Positions 44,650 through 53,418 of a DNA stretch of 64,000 nt are shown here, in pieces. Origin of the DNA: Parvibaculaceae bacterium (GTDB lineage: Bacteria > Pseudomonadota > Alphaproteobacteria > Parvibaculales > Parvibaculaceae). Location: positions 1,245,001 through 1,309,000 of the forward strand of contig JAPWJY010000008.1 in assembly GCA_028283765.1 (NCBI GenBank). The letters are read 5' to 3'. The first letter of the stretch is position 1. Each line of letters opens with the position of its first letter. A model generated the notes under the pieces. That model saw only the letters and a list, made by a program, of their open reading frames with translations. It was not told where the DNA came from and ran no database searches. Made by a program: the position numbers and the translations under genes.

Positions 44650-45261
44650 ATGAAGCTTTACAATTCTGTCGGCCCCAATCCCCATGTCGTACGCATGTTC
44701 ATGAAGGAAAAGGGGATCGAACTGCCTCTGGTGGAAATCGACCTGATGGGGGGCGAAAATCGCCGCGAGCCCTATCTGGCGTTCAACCCGGCCGGACAGC
44801 TTCCCGCCCTTGAGCTGGACGACGGCTCGGTCCTGACCGAAATCACCGCTATCTGCGAATATCTCGACGAGAAGTTTCCTGGCTCATCGCTCATCGGCGT
44901 AACGCCTGAAGAGCGCGCGGAGGCCCGCCGCTGGACGCGCCGCGTCGATCTCAATGTGGCCGAGCCGCTGACCAACGGTTTCCGCTTCTCCCTTGGGTTG
45001 CCGATGTTCGAGAGCCGCGTTCACTGCATTCCGCAGGCCGCGGAGGACCTGAAGGCGATCGCGCAGGAAAAGCTGGGCTGGATCGACGGGCTGATCGAGG
45101 GGCGGACCTTTCTGGCGGGCGAGAAGCTGACGCTGGCCGATATATTGCTGTTCTGCTTCCTCTCATTCGGCGTTCTGGTCGGGCAGCCGCTGAACCCGGA
45201 AAACAGGAATATCGCGGCCTGGTACGAGCGGATGAGCCAGCGTCCCAGCGCCGCGGCGTAA
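44650..45261 (+). CDS. Glutathione S-transferase
   Basis: The 203-aa protein has an N-terminal thioredoxin-like domain (MKLYNSVGPNPHVVRMF, then NPAGQLPALELDDGSVLTE with the cis-Pro and glutathione-binding Glu/Thr) and an all-helical C-terminal domain (LAGEKLTLADILLFCFLS). ATG 44650 follows CGGAGGAG. Together with the thioesterase it forms a short + strand pair. Substrate unknown. Confidence 0.9.
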   Translation: MKLYNSVGPNPHVVRMFMKEKGIELPLVEIDLMGGENRREPYLAFNPAGQLPALELDDGSVLTEITAICEYLDEKFPGSSLIGVTPEERAEARRWTRRVDLNVAEPLTNGFRFSLGLPMFESRVHCIPQAAEDLKAIAQEKLGWIDGLIEGRTFLAGEKLTLADILLFCFLSFGVLVGQPLNPENRNIAAWYERMSQRPSAAA

Positions 45262-45323
45262 CAGAAGACGGGTCCGGCGCATGCCGCCGGGCCTGAAAGC
45301 TTTTGGAAAGTGGAGTGATGCGT

Positions 45324-45722
45324 ATGGATGCAGCAGAGCAGGAATGGGAGTCACCCGCCGCCATCACGCTTGGCAAGAAGGTGATAGAGGTCGATCCGGC
45401 CCGGGGCTATGTGCGGGCCTCCTATGTGGCGGGCGAAAATTTCATCAATCGCGGCGGGCGCATCTATGGCGGGTTTCTGGCGGCCATGCTGGATGGCCTG
45501 TGCGGCCATGCCGTACGCAGCACCCATCGCGAGGCGGATACGCCGCAGGTGACGCTTGAGATGAAGACCAGCTTCATCGGCCGGGCCGATCCCGGCATTT
45601 TCATCGGTGAGGGCTGGGTGCGTCACAGGGGCAAATCCATCGCCTTCGCTGAAGCCGAGCTTCGCAATGAGGCGGGCGAACTTGTCGCCCGGGCGAGCGC
45701 CACCTTCAAGGTCGGGCGTTAG
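45324..45722 (+). CDS. PaaI-family hotdog thioesterase
   Basis: The roughly 132-aa protein has a single hotdog fold: VAGENFINRGGRIYGGFLAAMLDGLCGHAV (here the NRGGRIYGGFLAAMLD core, with catalytic-loop residues) and TLEMKTSFIGRADPGIF. Such enzymes hydrolyse acyl-CoA thioesters. Several starts are possible; ATG 45324 has GGAG at best spacing, with ATG 45318 next. Its end overlaps the convergent aspA stop by 4 nt. Confidence 0.83.
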   Translation: MDAAEQEWESPAAITLGKKVIEVDPARGYVRASYVAGENFINRGGRIYGGFLAAMLDGLCGHAVRSTHREADTPQVTLEMKTSFIGRADPGIFIGEGWVRHRGKSIAFAEAELRNEAGELVARASATFKVGR

Positions 45723-47194
45723 CCCTCGTTCCGGCCCCGGCCGATGAACTCATTCTTGCGCCGCGCGTGGACCATGTTCTCGGGCTTGAGGATGTCGGCC
45801 AGCTCATCGAGCGTCAGCAGTCCTTCCTCCAGCACGAGTTCCGTGACGCTGCGCCCCGACTGGAGCGCGATCCGGGCGATCCGGGTCGCGTTCTCGTAGC
45901 CGATATAGGGGTTGAGCGCCGTTATCACGCCGATGCTGTTTTCCACCAGTTCCCGGCAATGCTGGCGGTTGGCGGTAATCCCGCGGATACAGCGGGTGGA
46001 CAGGACCGTCATCGCCTGGGTCAGCATCCGCATGGATTGCAGCATGTTGAGCGCGATCACCGGTTCCATGACGTTAAGCTGCAACTGGCCCGCCTCGGAC
46101 GCCATGGTGATGGTGAGATCATTGCCGATCACCTGATAGGCGACCTGATTGACGACCTCGGGAATGACGGGATTGACCTTGCCCGGCATGATGGAGGAAC
46201 CCGGCTGCATCGGCGGCAGGTTGATTTCATTCAGCCCGGCGCGCGGGCCGCTGCTGAGCAGGCGCAGATCGTTGCAGATTTTGGAGGTCTTGACCGCCAC
46301 CCGGCGCAGAACCCCGGAAAAAAGCACGAAAGCGCCCATATCGGAGGTCGCCTCGACCAGATTTGAGGCAAGGATCATGTCGAGCCCGCAGATGTGGGAC
46401 AGTTCCTCCACCGCGAGGCTGGCATAATCCGGATGCGCATTGATGCTGGTGCCGATAGCGGTCGCGCCCAGATTGATTTCCCGGAAGAAGCGCACATTCT
46501 CGCGGACCCGCTCGATGTCTTCCTTGAGAGTTACATAGAAAGCGTCGAATTCCTGACCGAGCGTCATGGGCACGGCGTCCTGCAACTGGGTGCGGCCCAT
46601 CTTGATCACATCGGAAAACTCGATGGCCTTCTGCTTCAATTCATAGCAAAGCATGTCCATGGAGCGGACGAGGGACTCGTAGCTGAGCAGGATCGAGAGG
46701 CGGATCGCCGTCGGATAGGTGTCGTTCGTGGATTGTGAAAGGTTGACGTGATTATTGGGATGTATCCGCGCATAATCGCCGAACTGAAAGCCCGAAAGCT
46801 CAAGGGCGCGGTTGGCGATGACCTCGTTCATGTTCATGTTGGTGGAGGTGCCGGCACCTCCCTGGATCATGTCGACGACGAACTGGTCATTGAGTTTGCC
46901 GGAGGCGATCTCATCGCACGCGGCTTCGATCACGGTGGCGATTTCGGGCTCAAGCAGGCCAAGCGCGAGGTTGGCGCGGGCGCAAGCTTTCTTGACCATC
47001 GCATAGGCTTTGATGAACTCCGGAAACCGGGAAAGGGTGATGCCGGTAATAGGGAAGTTCTCGACCGCGCGCAGGGTCTGAAGGCCGTAATAGGCGTCCG
47101 CCGGAACCGCGCCCTCGCCGAGAAGGTCATGCTCGGTGCGCATCGCCGTCGCTGCCTCTTTTTCGCCGCGACTGTCATCTGAAAAGCTGTCCAT
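45719..47194 (-). CDS. aspA: Aspartate ammonia-lyase
   Basis: The 491-aa enzyme of the fumarase/aspartase superfamily deaminates aspartate to fumarate. It has TEHDLLGEGAVPADAYYG at the start, GAGTSTNMNMNEVIANRA, the LSQSTNDTYPTAIR region and the signature PGSSIMPGKVNPVIPE near residue 330. AspA is preferred over fumarase because of the HDLLGE-type N-terminus and NLVEATSDMGAFVLFSG. It is cytoplasmic and releases ammonia. Confidence 0.92.
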   Translation of the reverse strand: MDSFSDDSRGEKEAATAMRTEHDLLGEGAVPADAYYGLQTLRAVENFPITGITLSRFPEFIKAYAMVKKACARANLALGLLEPEIATVIEAACDEIASGKLNDQFVVDMIQGGAGTSTNMNMNEVIANRALELSGFQFGDYARIHPNNHVNLSQSTNDTYPTAIRLSILLSYESLVRSMDMLCYELKQKAIEFSDVIKMGRTQLQDAVPMTLGQEFDAFYVTLKEDIERVRENVRFFREINLGATAIGTSINAHPDYASLAVEELSHICGLDMILASNLVEATSDMGAFVLFSGVLRRVAVKTSKICNDLRLLSSGPRAGLNEINLPPMQPGSSIMPGKVNPVIPEVVNQVAYQVIGNDLTITMASEAGQLQLNVMEPVIALNMLQSMRMLTQAMTVLSTRCIRGITANRQHCRELVENSIGVITALNPYIGYENATRIARIALQSGRSVTELVLEEGLLTLDELADILKPENMVHARRKNEFIGRGRNEG

Positions 47195-47345
47195 CGAAAC
47201 AATCCCTCATTTGCGCGCTTGTTGACCAAACGCACGAGGCTGGCGATCGCTGCACATGAAGGGAAAAAGATTAATTATCGGTTACTGGAAACGCGCCGGA
47301 ATAGCGGGGAAAAGCTCATGGGAACCGCTGATTTTCCCGGCAGAG

Positions 47346-48158
47346 TCAGATCCGGGAATAGATGCTTGCCGGGATATGGAAGCGGCGCTTGTTGAGGATA
47401 ACTCCGGCGATATTGCCGCCCGCGAGCATCAGCCTGTCCCGCAGATTCTGGGCGACGCCAAGGCGCGTCGATTCCGCCGCGAGCGTAATCAGGGTGGTAT
47501 CGACGAGGGGTGCCAGGACGACGGAGCAATAGGACGAATCGAGAGCCGGGCTGTCCACGATGACCAGATCGAAGCCGCGCCGGGCGGCGGCAAAGATCGC
47601 GCTCCACTGGGAGCCGGGCGCGATCGCCTCATCCTCCGAGACGGCGACCGTGACGTAAAGGCCGGTCTGGCCGATATGGTAAAGACCGCCATGTTGCTCA
47701 AGCGTGGGCATGGCGGGAATGAGGGAGGGGCGCCCGGTATAGTCGCGGCTTTCCTTGTGGGCCTGTATGGCGTGATGGCGCGCCAGCCGGACCTTGAGGG
47801 CTTCCGCCTGGCTGTCGGGGCCGAGCGGGCCCAGATCGATGAGCAGCACGCGCCATTCATGGCGGTCGGCGGCCAGCAGCGCCAGATCGCGGGCGATGGT
47901 GGAGGTGCCTTCCCCTTTGCGGGAAGAGACGATCTGCACGATGTTCGCGTGCTGGGCGCCATTTTCCGGGAGATTCTGCGGATCATTCAGCAGGTGGAAT
48001 ATAAGCTCGCCGTCCGTATCCGCCAGAATATCCGGCGCGGGCAGGCCGAAACTGCGCCGCCGGCTCGATTTCGACCACTGGGTCAGAAAATCGGCTGAAA
48101 CGACCGGCTTTGCGATTTTCTGGTTCAGCCTCAAGGTCTGGCTCCCCGGAATTTCCAA
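47346..48158 (-). CDS. CpsD/HfsB-like polysaccharide-export ATPase, unusual P-loop
   Basis: The roughly 262-270-aa protein has the CpsD/Wzc-cytoplasmic-domain fold: VQIVSSRKGEGTSTIARDLA (Walker A region), VLLIDLGPLG (Walker A' position) and FDLVIVDSPALDSSYCSVVL (Walker B). The Lys before Ser/Thr of the usual GEGKST is replaced by Thr, although a Lys precedes GEG. There is no C-terminal tyrosine cluster, only one Tyr in the last residues, so tyrosine autokinase activity is doubtful. The start is TTG at 48158, or TTG at 48134 overlapping the upstream stop. It pairs with the Wzc-like gene. Confidence 0.78.
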   Translation of the reverse strand: MEIPGSQTLRLNQKIAKPVVSADFLTQWSKSSRRRSFGLPAPDILADTDGELIFHLLNDPQNLPENGAQHANIVQIVSSRKGEGTSTIARDLALLAADRHEWRVLLIDLGPLGPDSQAEALKVRLARHHAIQAHKESRDYTGRPSLIPAMPTLEQHGGLYHIGQTGLYVTVAVSEDEAIAPGSQWSAIFAAARRGFDLVIVDSPALDSSYCSVVLAPLVDTTLITLAAESTRLGVAQNLRDRLMLAGGNIAGVILNKRRFHIPASIYSRI

Positions 48159-49699
48159 AAACTGCCCCGGTGGCCTCTTTTGCGAGGTTTATCGGTTTGC
48201 GGCCGCGCGCGGTTGCCACCTTCGGCGACCGCCACCAGAACCGGCAACTCCATTGCCTGCTCGGCGTCGCGAACCGTGATGGCGACCTGTTGCAGTGTAA
48301 GCAGAATGATCAGGGTTGCAATTGCGCCGACAAGACCCAGAGCGATCCCGGCGGCAAGCATCAGCAGGCGGTTGCTCTTCCCGTTCACCGGAGGCTGGGC
48401 GGGTTCGACAATGCGGACATTGGCGTCGCGCTGCTGCTTGAGATTATCCGAGAGCCGGGCTTCCTCCGCCTTCTTGGCGAAGGATCGATAGGAATCCTCA
48501 AGCACCGAAACGGTGCGCTGCATTTCGCGCAACTGGGGGCCGATATTGTTGAGTTCGACCACGCGCGCCCGGAGCGCATCGGTATTGCCGGTCAGATCTT
48601 GCCGCTTGACGAGGAGGCCGCTCAGTTCCCCCTGGAGATTGACGATCATGCCGGAAAGCTGCTGATAGACCGGATTGGGGCCGCGGCGCTCCTCGGTGGT
48701 TTCGCGCGGCGAGCTTGCATTGATCTGGCTCTGGAGCTGGAGCACCCGCTGCTCCAGACTGCGGATCAGAGGAAAGCCCGGCTGATACTTGGCCTGGGCG
48801 TCGCGAAGCTGGGCCTGAAGCGCGAGCAGGTCACGGGTCATGCTGCCGAACTGCTGCGAGCGGTCGGTATTGGTGTAGAGGGACATATCCTGCGGCGTCT
48901 TCGCGGCTTCGGCCGTGAGCGCCGCTATCTGCGCCTTGTGTCCGGCAATCTGCTGATCCGTCTGCCAGATATTGGCGGCAAGGTCGTTCTGGCGCTGGAT
49001 GAGCAGATCAAACTCCTGATTATAGTCGCCGATCTGGTGCGCGTCCGTGAAGCTGGCCAGCGCATCCTCCGCCTTCTGAAGGCGGCTGGCGAACTGGTCG
49101 CGCTGCTCGACCACGAAACTGGCCGTCGTGTTGTTGAAAACCTGCTGGCGGCGCTTCATGTAGAGCGCTATCAGCCGGTTCACCACATCCGCCGCGACAT
49201 CGGGATCGCCCGCCCTGAAATCGACTTCTATGACGTTCGATTGCGGTACATCCGTGATGGTGAGGTTCCGCGCCAGCATGTCGGCGGCCAGAGCGAGAGC
49301 GTTGGGCGCCGAGGGGTTGAGTCTGGGGAAGATGCGGGCGGAGCCGATTTCCTCCAGCACCTGCTGTCGCAGATCGACGCTCGACAGAATCTGGATTTCA
49401 GCCTGAATGATTTCATCCCGGCCGAGCGTAATGCCTGAACCGACGCTGCCAACCGTGGGAGAATAGATATAGTCGCTGCCGGGCAGCACCAGCAGTTTGG
49501 CGCTCGCCACATAAACCGGCTTCGACATCAGCGCGAGCACGAGGCCAAGCAGGATCGGCACGATCAGGACGGTGAGCAGGATGCGGCGATAATAAAACAG
49601 CGGCGTCAGCAGATCGCGCATGGAAAGGCGAAGCCCGCCGGGGGTGTAATCCGCAGCAGCAGGTCCGGAGAGCGCCAGCCCATTTGTCGAAATGCTCAT
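48131..49699 (-). CDS. Polysaccharide chain-length/copolymerase protein (Wzc/HfsA-like)
   Basis: The 522-aa inner-membrane protein has two helices, about residues 39-58 (ILLTVLIVPILLGLVLALM) and 445-470 (LLMLAAGIALGLVGAIATLI). A long periplasmic part between them contains coiled-coil stretches, and the PxxP region near the second helix reads EPAQPPVNGKS. There is no cytoplasmic ATPase domain; that is in the next gene. It controls export and length of a Wzy-type polymer. Divergent from the Wza-like gene. Confidence 0.88.
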   Translation of the reverse strand: MSISTNGLALSGPAAADYTPGGLRLSMRDLLTPLFYYRRILLTVLIVPILLGLVLALMSKPVYVASAKLLVLPGSDYIYSPTVGSVGSGITLGRDEIIQAEIQILSSVDLRQQVLEEIGSARIFPRLNPSAPNALALAADMLARNLTITDVPQSNVIEVDFRAGDPDVAADVVNRLIALYMKRRQQVFNNTTASFVVEQRDQFASRLQKAEDALASFTDAHQIGDYNQEFDLLIQRQNDLAANIWQTDQQIAGHKAQIAALTAEAAKTPQDMSLYTNTDRSQQFGSMTRDLLALQAQLRDAQAKYQPGFPLIRSLEQRVLQLQSQINASSPRETTEERRGPNPVYQQLSGMIVNLQGELSGLLVKRQDLTGNTDALRARVVELNNIGPQLREMQRTVSVLEDSYRSFAKKAEEARLSDNLKQQRDANVRIVEPAQPPVNGKSNRLLMLAAGIALGLVGAIATLIILLTLQQVAITVRDAEQAMELPVLVAVAEGGNRARPQTDKPRKRGHRGSFWKFRGARP

Positions 49700-49881
49700 A
49701 CCCGCGCGTTAGTCCGATATTTCAATCATGCCCGCTTACACCGGGAGGCCGCCATAAACGGGGCCCTTAAACAGGATTGCCCACCATCTGTAGAATCAGC
49801 GCTATAGTAATTAGAAATGTCTTTATATGATTTATCTGCGATCAGGAAGCAGCTATTTTCCCTAAGTGCTTGAAATGTTAA

Positions 49882-49934
49882 CCCGACTTGTCTCCGGCTA
49901 TCTTGAGCAGGCGGCAAATCCCCGGCAAGTCGGG
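49882..49934. repeat. 9-bp inverted repeat before Wza-like gene
   Basis: CCCGACTTG (49882-49890) and CAAGTCGGG (49926-49934) are perfect complements 35 nt apart, ending 22 nt before the chosen start. It could form a leader hairpin or be an operator. The sequence upstream (49790-49880) is AT-rich and is likely to hold divergent promoters; no confident hexamer pair was found. Confidence 0.35.
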
Positions 49935-49955
49935 CCGGGTATCTTGAGGCGGTTG

Positions 49956-50708
49956 ATGAACCTTTACGGTGGGTTGAAGCACAAGGGAGCCATATGGGCC
50001 GCTGTCTGCGTGCTCACGGGCTTTGGTGTGCTTTTTCAGGGCGGATGCACCTCGCAGGGGCTGTTCCCGCGGCAGGTCTCATCCAGCGAGTTCGTTCCAT
50101 GGTCCGATGAGGTGCCGCCCCGCCGCCTCGGCGGCGGCGACGAATTCGACATCAGGTTCCTGCTGACCCCCGAACTCAACGCCAAGGCGACCGTCGGCTC
50201 GGACGGCCGGGCGACCGTGCCTCTTCTGGGGGCCGTGCGGGCCGGAGGGCTGACGGTGAGCGAACTCGAAGCTGAACTCGACAAGAGCTATGCCGGTACG
50301 CTGAAAGACCCGAACATCACGATTTTGATCACCCGGTACGCCTCGGACAAGATCTATGTCGGCGGGGAGGTCAAGGAGCCCGGCGCCAAGGACATGACGG
50401 GGCGGATTGACGTCGCGCAGGGCGTGACGCTCGCGGGCGGGGTGCTCGATACGGCGACCCTCGACCAGATCATCGTGTTGAGGCGACGCTGGAGCGACAA
50501 CAAGCCGATGATCCGGACCGTTGATTTGAACAATTTCGTCTCGACGGGGGCTTCCGCAGATGATTTCCCGCTGTTGCCGGGCGATGTGGTCTATGTGCCG
50601 AAATCCGGCATTGCCGATGCCAATCTTTTCATCGAGCAATATGTCACGAACATGCTGCCATTCTCCCGCAACCTGAATTACGACTTGCGCGACGGGTCCG
50701 GCTATTAG
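49956..50708 (+). CDS. Polysaccharide export lipoprotein (Wza/HfsD-like)
   Basis: The 250-aa outer-membrane export protein has a lipoprotein signal (LTGFGVLFQGGC, Cys about 30) and a poly-export domain (RLGGGDEFDIRFLLTPELNA, GRATVPLLGAVRAGGLTVSE). An SLBB-like second domain reads ISA-type KIYVGGEVKEPGAKDM. ATG 49956 with GAGG nearby is preferred over the 49866 frame start. It forms the outer-membrane channel for the polymer. It precedes the flippase by 34 bp. Confidence 0.87.
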   Translation: MNLYGGLKHKGAIWAAVCVLTGFGVLFQGGCTSQGLFPRQVSSSEFVPWSDEVPPRRLGGGDEFDIRFLLTPELNAKATVGSDGRATVPLLGAVRAGGLTVSELEAELDKSYAGTLKDPNITILITRYASDKIYVGGEVKEPGAKDMTGRIDVAQGVTLAGGVLDTATLDQIIVLRRRWSDNKPMIRTVDLNNFVSTGASADDFPLLPGDVVYVPKSGIADANLFIEQYVTNMLPFSRNLNYDLRDGSGY

Positions 50709-50742
50709 GGTGAGTGCTGATCCGGGGCGGCAACGAGGCTGA

Positions 50743-51999
50743 ATGAAGCGGTATTTCCTCTCGATAGCCGATCAGGGCATGGCATCCGCCCTGATGCTGG
50801 GCCTCAATATCGTGCTGGCGCGCTACAGCCCGCCGGAGCAGTTCGGCGCTTTCGTCTTCTGGTCCAATACGGGGCTCATTCTGGGCAGCCTGCAAAACGC
50901 GCTGACCGTGTGCCATATCGCGGTGCTGCCGCCGGGCCCCGGAGACGCCAAGGAGCGGTTCGCAACCGAGCGGCTGATGCTGCATGTCTCGCTGATCTAT
51001 CAGATCGTGATGGCTTTGGGCGGCGGCGCGGTGGCCGTGGCGCTGGCGCTTGGCGGCAGCAGCCTTGGGCTCCTTTCCGCCTTTCTGTTTCTGCCCGCCT
51101 TTCTGCTTCAGCAATATTTGCGCTCGCTCGCCTTTTCGCGGGGGCTGGCGACGGCGGCGGCGATCAACACCGCCACGGTTTTCTTCGCTTCCCTCATCGG
51201 GGTTGCGGTTCTGTTGATGCTGGGACTGCACATTGATGCCGACCGGGTATTGCTGGTTGTGGCGGGAGGGTACTGGCTTTCCTGCCTCATCGGCTGGGGC
51301 CAGTTGCGGCCGGGTTTCCCGAGGCTGTTTTCATTCGGTCAACTCAAGGGCTATCGCCTGTTCGTGCGGGATTCGCGCTGGGTCTTCGTCGGCGTCACCT
51401 CGACTGAACTGCTGGTGCGCTTTTACAGCTTCGTCGTCGCCACATGGTTTGGCCCAGCCGCGCTTGCCGCGCTGTCCGCGTCGCAATTGCCCCTGCGGCC
51501 CATTCCGCTTCTGGCCGTGAGCTGGAGTTCGATCGGACGGGCCGATCTGGCGGCGTTGCGGGAAGGGAATGGCTGGCGAAAATATGGCTGGCACCTTCTC
51601 ATCGCGGCGCTTGTCATCATTGCCATCGCCATTCCTTATGGCCTTGCGGTCTATTTCTGCTGGCCGCTGATTTCTCACTATGTCTTTGCCGGAAAATACG
51701 CCGATGGCGCCTCGCTCAGCCTGCTCTGGGCAATCAGTTCGGGGCTCGCGGCAATCCAGTTGATCGGGGGCATCGGGCTTCAGGTGGTCCGGGCCTTCCG
51801 GCCCCTTGCCATCGCCACGGCGATAGCCGCGGCCGTGACGGTTCTCGCCACGCTCGTGCTGATCGGGCAGTTCGGCTATCCCGCCAGTGTCATCGGCACG
51901 ATCATCGGACAGTTTGTGGAAATCGCGATCATGACCGGCCTGCTAACGCGCTTTCTCGCAACGCGCGCCATGGCAAGGGCCGCTGCCGGTCCGGCCTGA
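50743..51999 (+). CDS. Polysaccharide flippase-like membrane protein (Wzx type)
   Basis: The 418-aa protein has about twelve helices. The N-terminal segment SIADQGMASALMLGLNIVLA and following SPPEQFGAFVFWSNTGLI resemble the MVF/polysaccharide transporter superfamily. It would flip undecaprenol-linked repeat units across the inner membrane. Its 3' end overlaps the convergent polymerase gene by 71 bp. The family assignment is by topology and context more than by a catalytic motif. Confidence 0.75.
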   Translation: MKRYFLSIADQGMASALMLGLNIVLARYSPPEQFGAFVFWSNTGLILGSLQNALTVCHIAVLPPGPGDAKERFATERLMLHVSLIYQIVMALGGGAVAVALALGGSSLGLLSAFLFLPAFLLQQYLRSLAFSRGLATAAAINTATVFFASLIGVAVLLMLGLHIDADRVLLVVAGGYWLSCLIGWGQLRPGFPRLFSFGQLKGYRLFVRDSRWVFVGVTSTELLVRFYSFVVATWFGPAALAALSASQLPLRPIPLLAVSWSSIGRADLAALREGNGWRKYGWHLLIAALVIIAIAIPYGLAVYFCWPLISHYVFAGKYADGASLSLLWAISSGLAAIQLIGGIGLQVVRAFRPLAIATAIAAAVTVLATLVLIGQFGYPASVIGTIIGQFVEIAIMTGLLTRFLATRAMARAAAGPA

Positions 52000-53416
52000 G
52001 ATTTTTTGCCGCGACTTTGCCGTCCCGGTTCCACTGCTCCACCTTCAGGGCAAAGAACAGGAAGATGAGACCGCCGATATAGTTGGAGGCATAGAAGTAG
52101 CTGCTTTCCAGCAGATTATGGTAGGCGAAAAAGACGAGGAAAATCGTCGACAGGATGGCGAGCGGCAGGTCCTTGTCTGGGCCCGTGACCAGATGGCCGC
52201 CGATCGTGTCCGGCATGGTGCGCAATGTCCTGAACGCCAGCCAGATCCAGCGCGCCAGCAGCAGGATCGCGCCGATGCTGCCGATGTAGCCGGTGGTGAC
52301 CGTCAGGTCGAGATAGCCGTTATGGGCCTCGTTGGCGACGTTGTTGTTTTCAATATCGGCAAACCAGAGGCCGCTTCTCAGGCTCGGCTGAAGGGCGGGA
52401 TCAATATCCCAGAACGAACCGAAGCCTGCGCCCGTCCAGGGATGTTTGGCTATCTCGCTGAGGACGTAGCTCCAGACATCCGTCCGGCTGGTGAAGGTGA
52501 CGCCATGGAGCGGCGACATCGGATCAATGCCGCTGATGCCGCAGATGCCGAGCCAGAGAAACAGGGCAAGGACCGCGACCAGCGGAATCATCACGACGCT
52601 GATCCAGATGAGAGCCACGGAGCCACGCGCGACAAGGGTGATGACAGGGGCGAGCAGGAAGGCAGACAGCGCGAGGATCAGGCTGGTTTTCGACTGGCTG
52701 GCGGCAAGCACGAGAAGGGTGACAGCCACCATGCCCCACCAGAGCAGGCGCGTTATCAGGGTTTTTTGTCCAAGGGCGCAGGCCGCGATGACAAAGGAGG
52801 AAAACATCGCGATGAAGCCCAGCGTGTTCTTCTGCGAATGAAGTCCCGCAAGCCCGAGCTTTGTCATGGAGAGGGAGGGCAGAAAAATCCATGAAGCAAA
52901 ATCGATGAGCATGACAAGGGCGCAGGCGGCGGCCATGGTGGCAAGATATGTCCGTGAGCGGCGGATGCCGACGGTGACCGCAAGCGCGATGACAAGCGCG
53001 ATGGAATAGGACAGGAACCGGCGCTGAGAGGCCGCCGGATCGATGGCCCACAGGGTCGTCAGGCCGAACCACATATATAACAGCAGCAGCGGCCAGATGG
53101 CCTTCAGCAGGCCGAGCGTCGCCGTGAAGCGGGCCCACAGCACCGGAAGGGACAGGCCCAGCAGCGCGAACCAGATATAGCGGTTGAGCGACGAGCCTTC
53201 GGTGTTGCGCGCCGTATCGATGACTTCATGCTGGAAGGGCGTGCTGCCGACCAGCGTGTAAAGGATCAGCACGAAGAAAACGAGGATGGCGATACGGTCA
53301 ATCCAGCCGAGGATTGCGTATCTGCGATCCGCATCATGGCGCGCCCTTGTCGAGCGCCAGCGTGTGAGCGGCGTTTGTGCCGCATGACCGGGCGACATGG
53401 GCGGCCTTCTTTCCAT
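51929..53416 (-). CDS. Wzy/O-antigen ligase-type membrane polymerase
   Basis: The roughly 495-aa protein has ten or more helices. The large periplasmic loop contains TSRTDVWSYVLSEIAKHPWTGAGFGSFW (here RTDVW, HPWTGAGFGSFW), AHNGYLDLTVTTG, the Wzy_C/O-antigen ligase signature with the conserved Arg and His. It polymerises or ligates repeat units. The frame extends to 53650, but ATG 53416 follows the upstream stop by 2 nt. It is the second gene after the WecG-like glycosyltransferase. Confidence 0.85.
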   Translation of the reverse strand: MERRPPMSPGHAAQTPLTRWRSTRARHDADRRYAILGWIDRIAILVFFVLILYTLVGSTPFQHEVIDTARNTEGSSLNRYIWFALLGLSLPVLWARFTATLGLLKAIWPLLLLYMWFGLTTLWAIDPAASQRRFLSYSIALVIALAVTVGIRRSRTYLATMAAACALVMLIDFASWIFLPSLSMTKLGLAGLHSQKNTLGFIAMFSSFVIAACALGQKTLITRLLWWGMVAVTLLVLAASQSKTSLILALSAFLLAPVITLVARGSVALIWISVVMIPLVAVLALFLWLGICGISGIDPMSPLHGVTFTSRTDVWSYVLSEIAKHPWTGAGFGSFWDIDPALQPSLRSGLWFADIENNNVANEAHNGYLDLTVTTGYIGSIGAILLLARWIWLAFRTLRTMPDTIGGHLVTGPDKDLPLAILSTIFLVFFAYHNLLESSYFYASNYIGGLIFLFFALKVEQWNRDGKVAAKNLRPDRQRPLPWRALRESALAGRS

Positions 53417-53418
53417 GA

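Noticed and set aside
48110-49438. A 442-aa open frame on the + strand
   Set aside because: Antisense to the Wzc-like protein gene; no domain seen.
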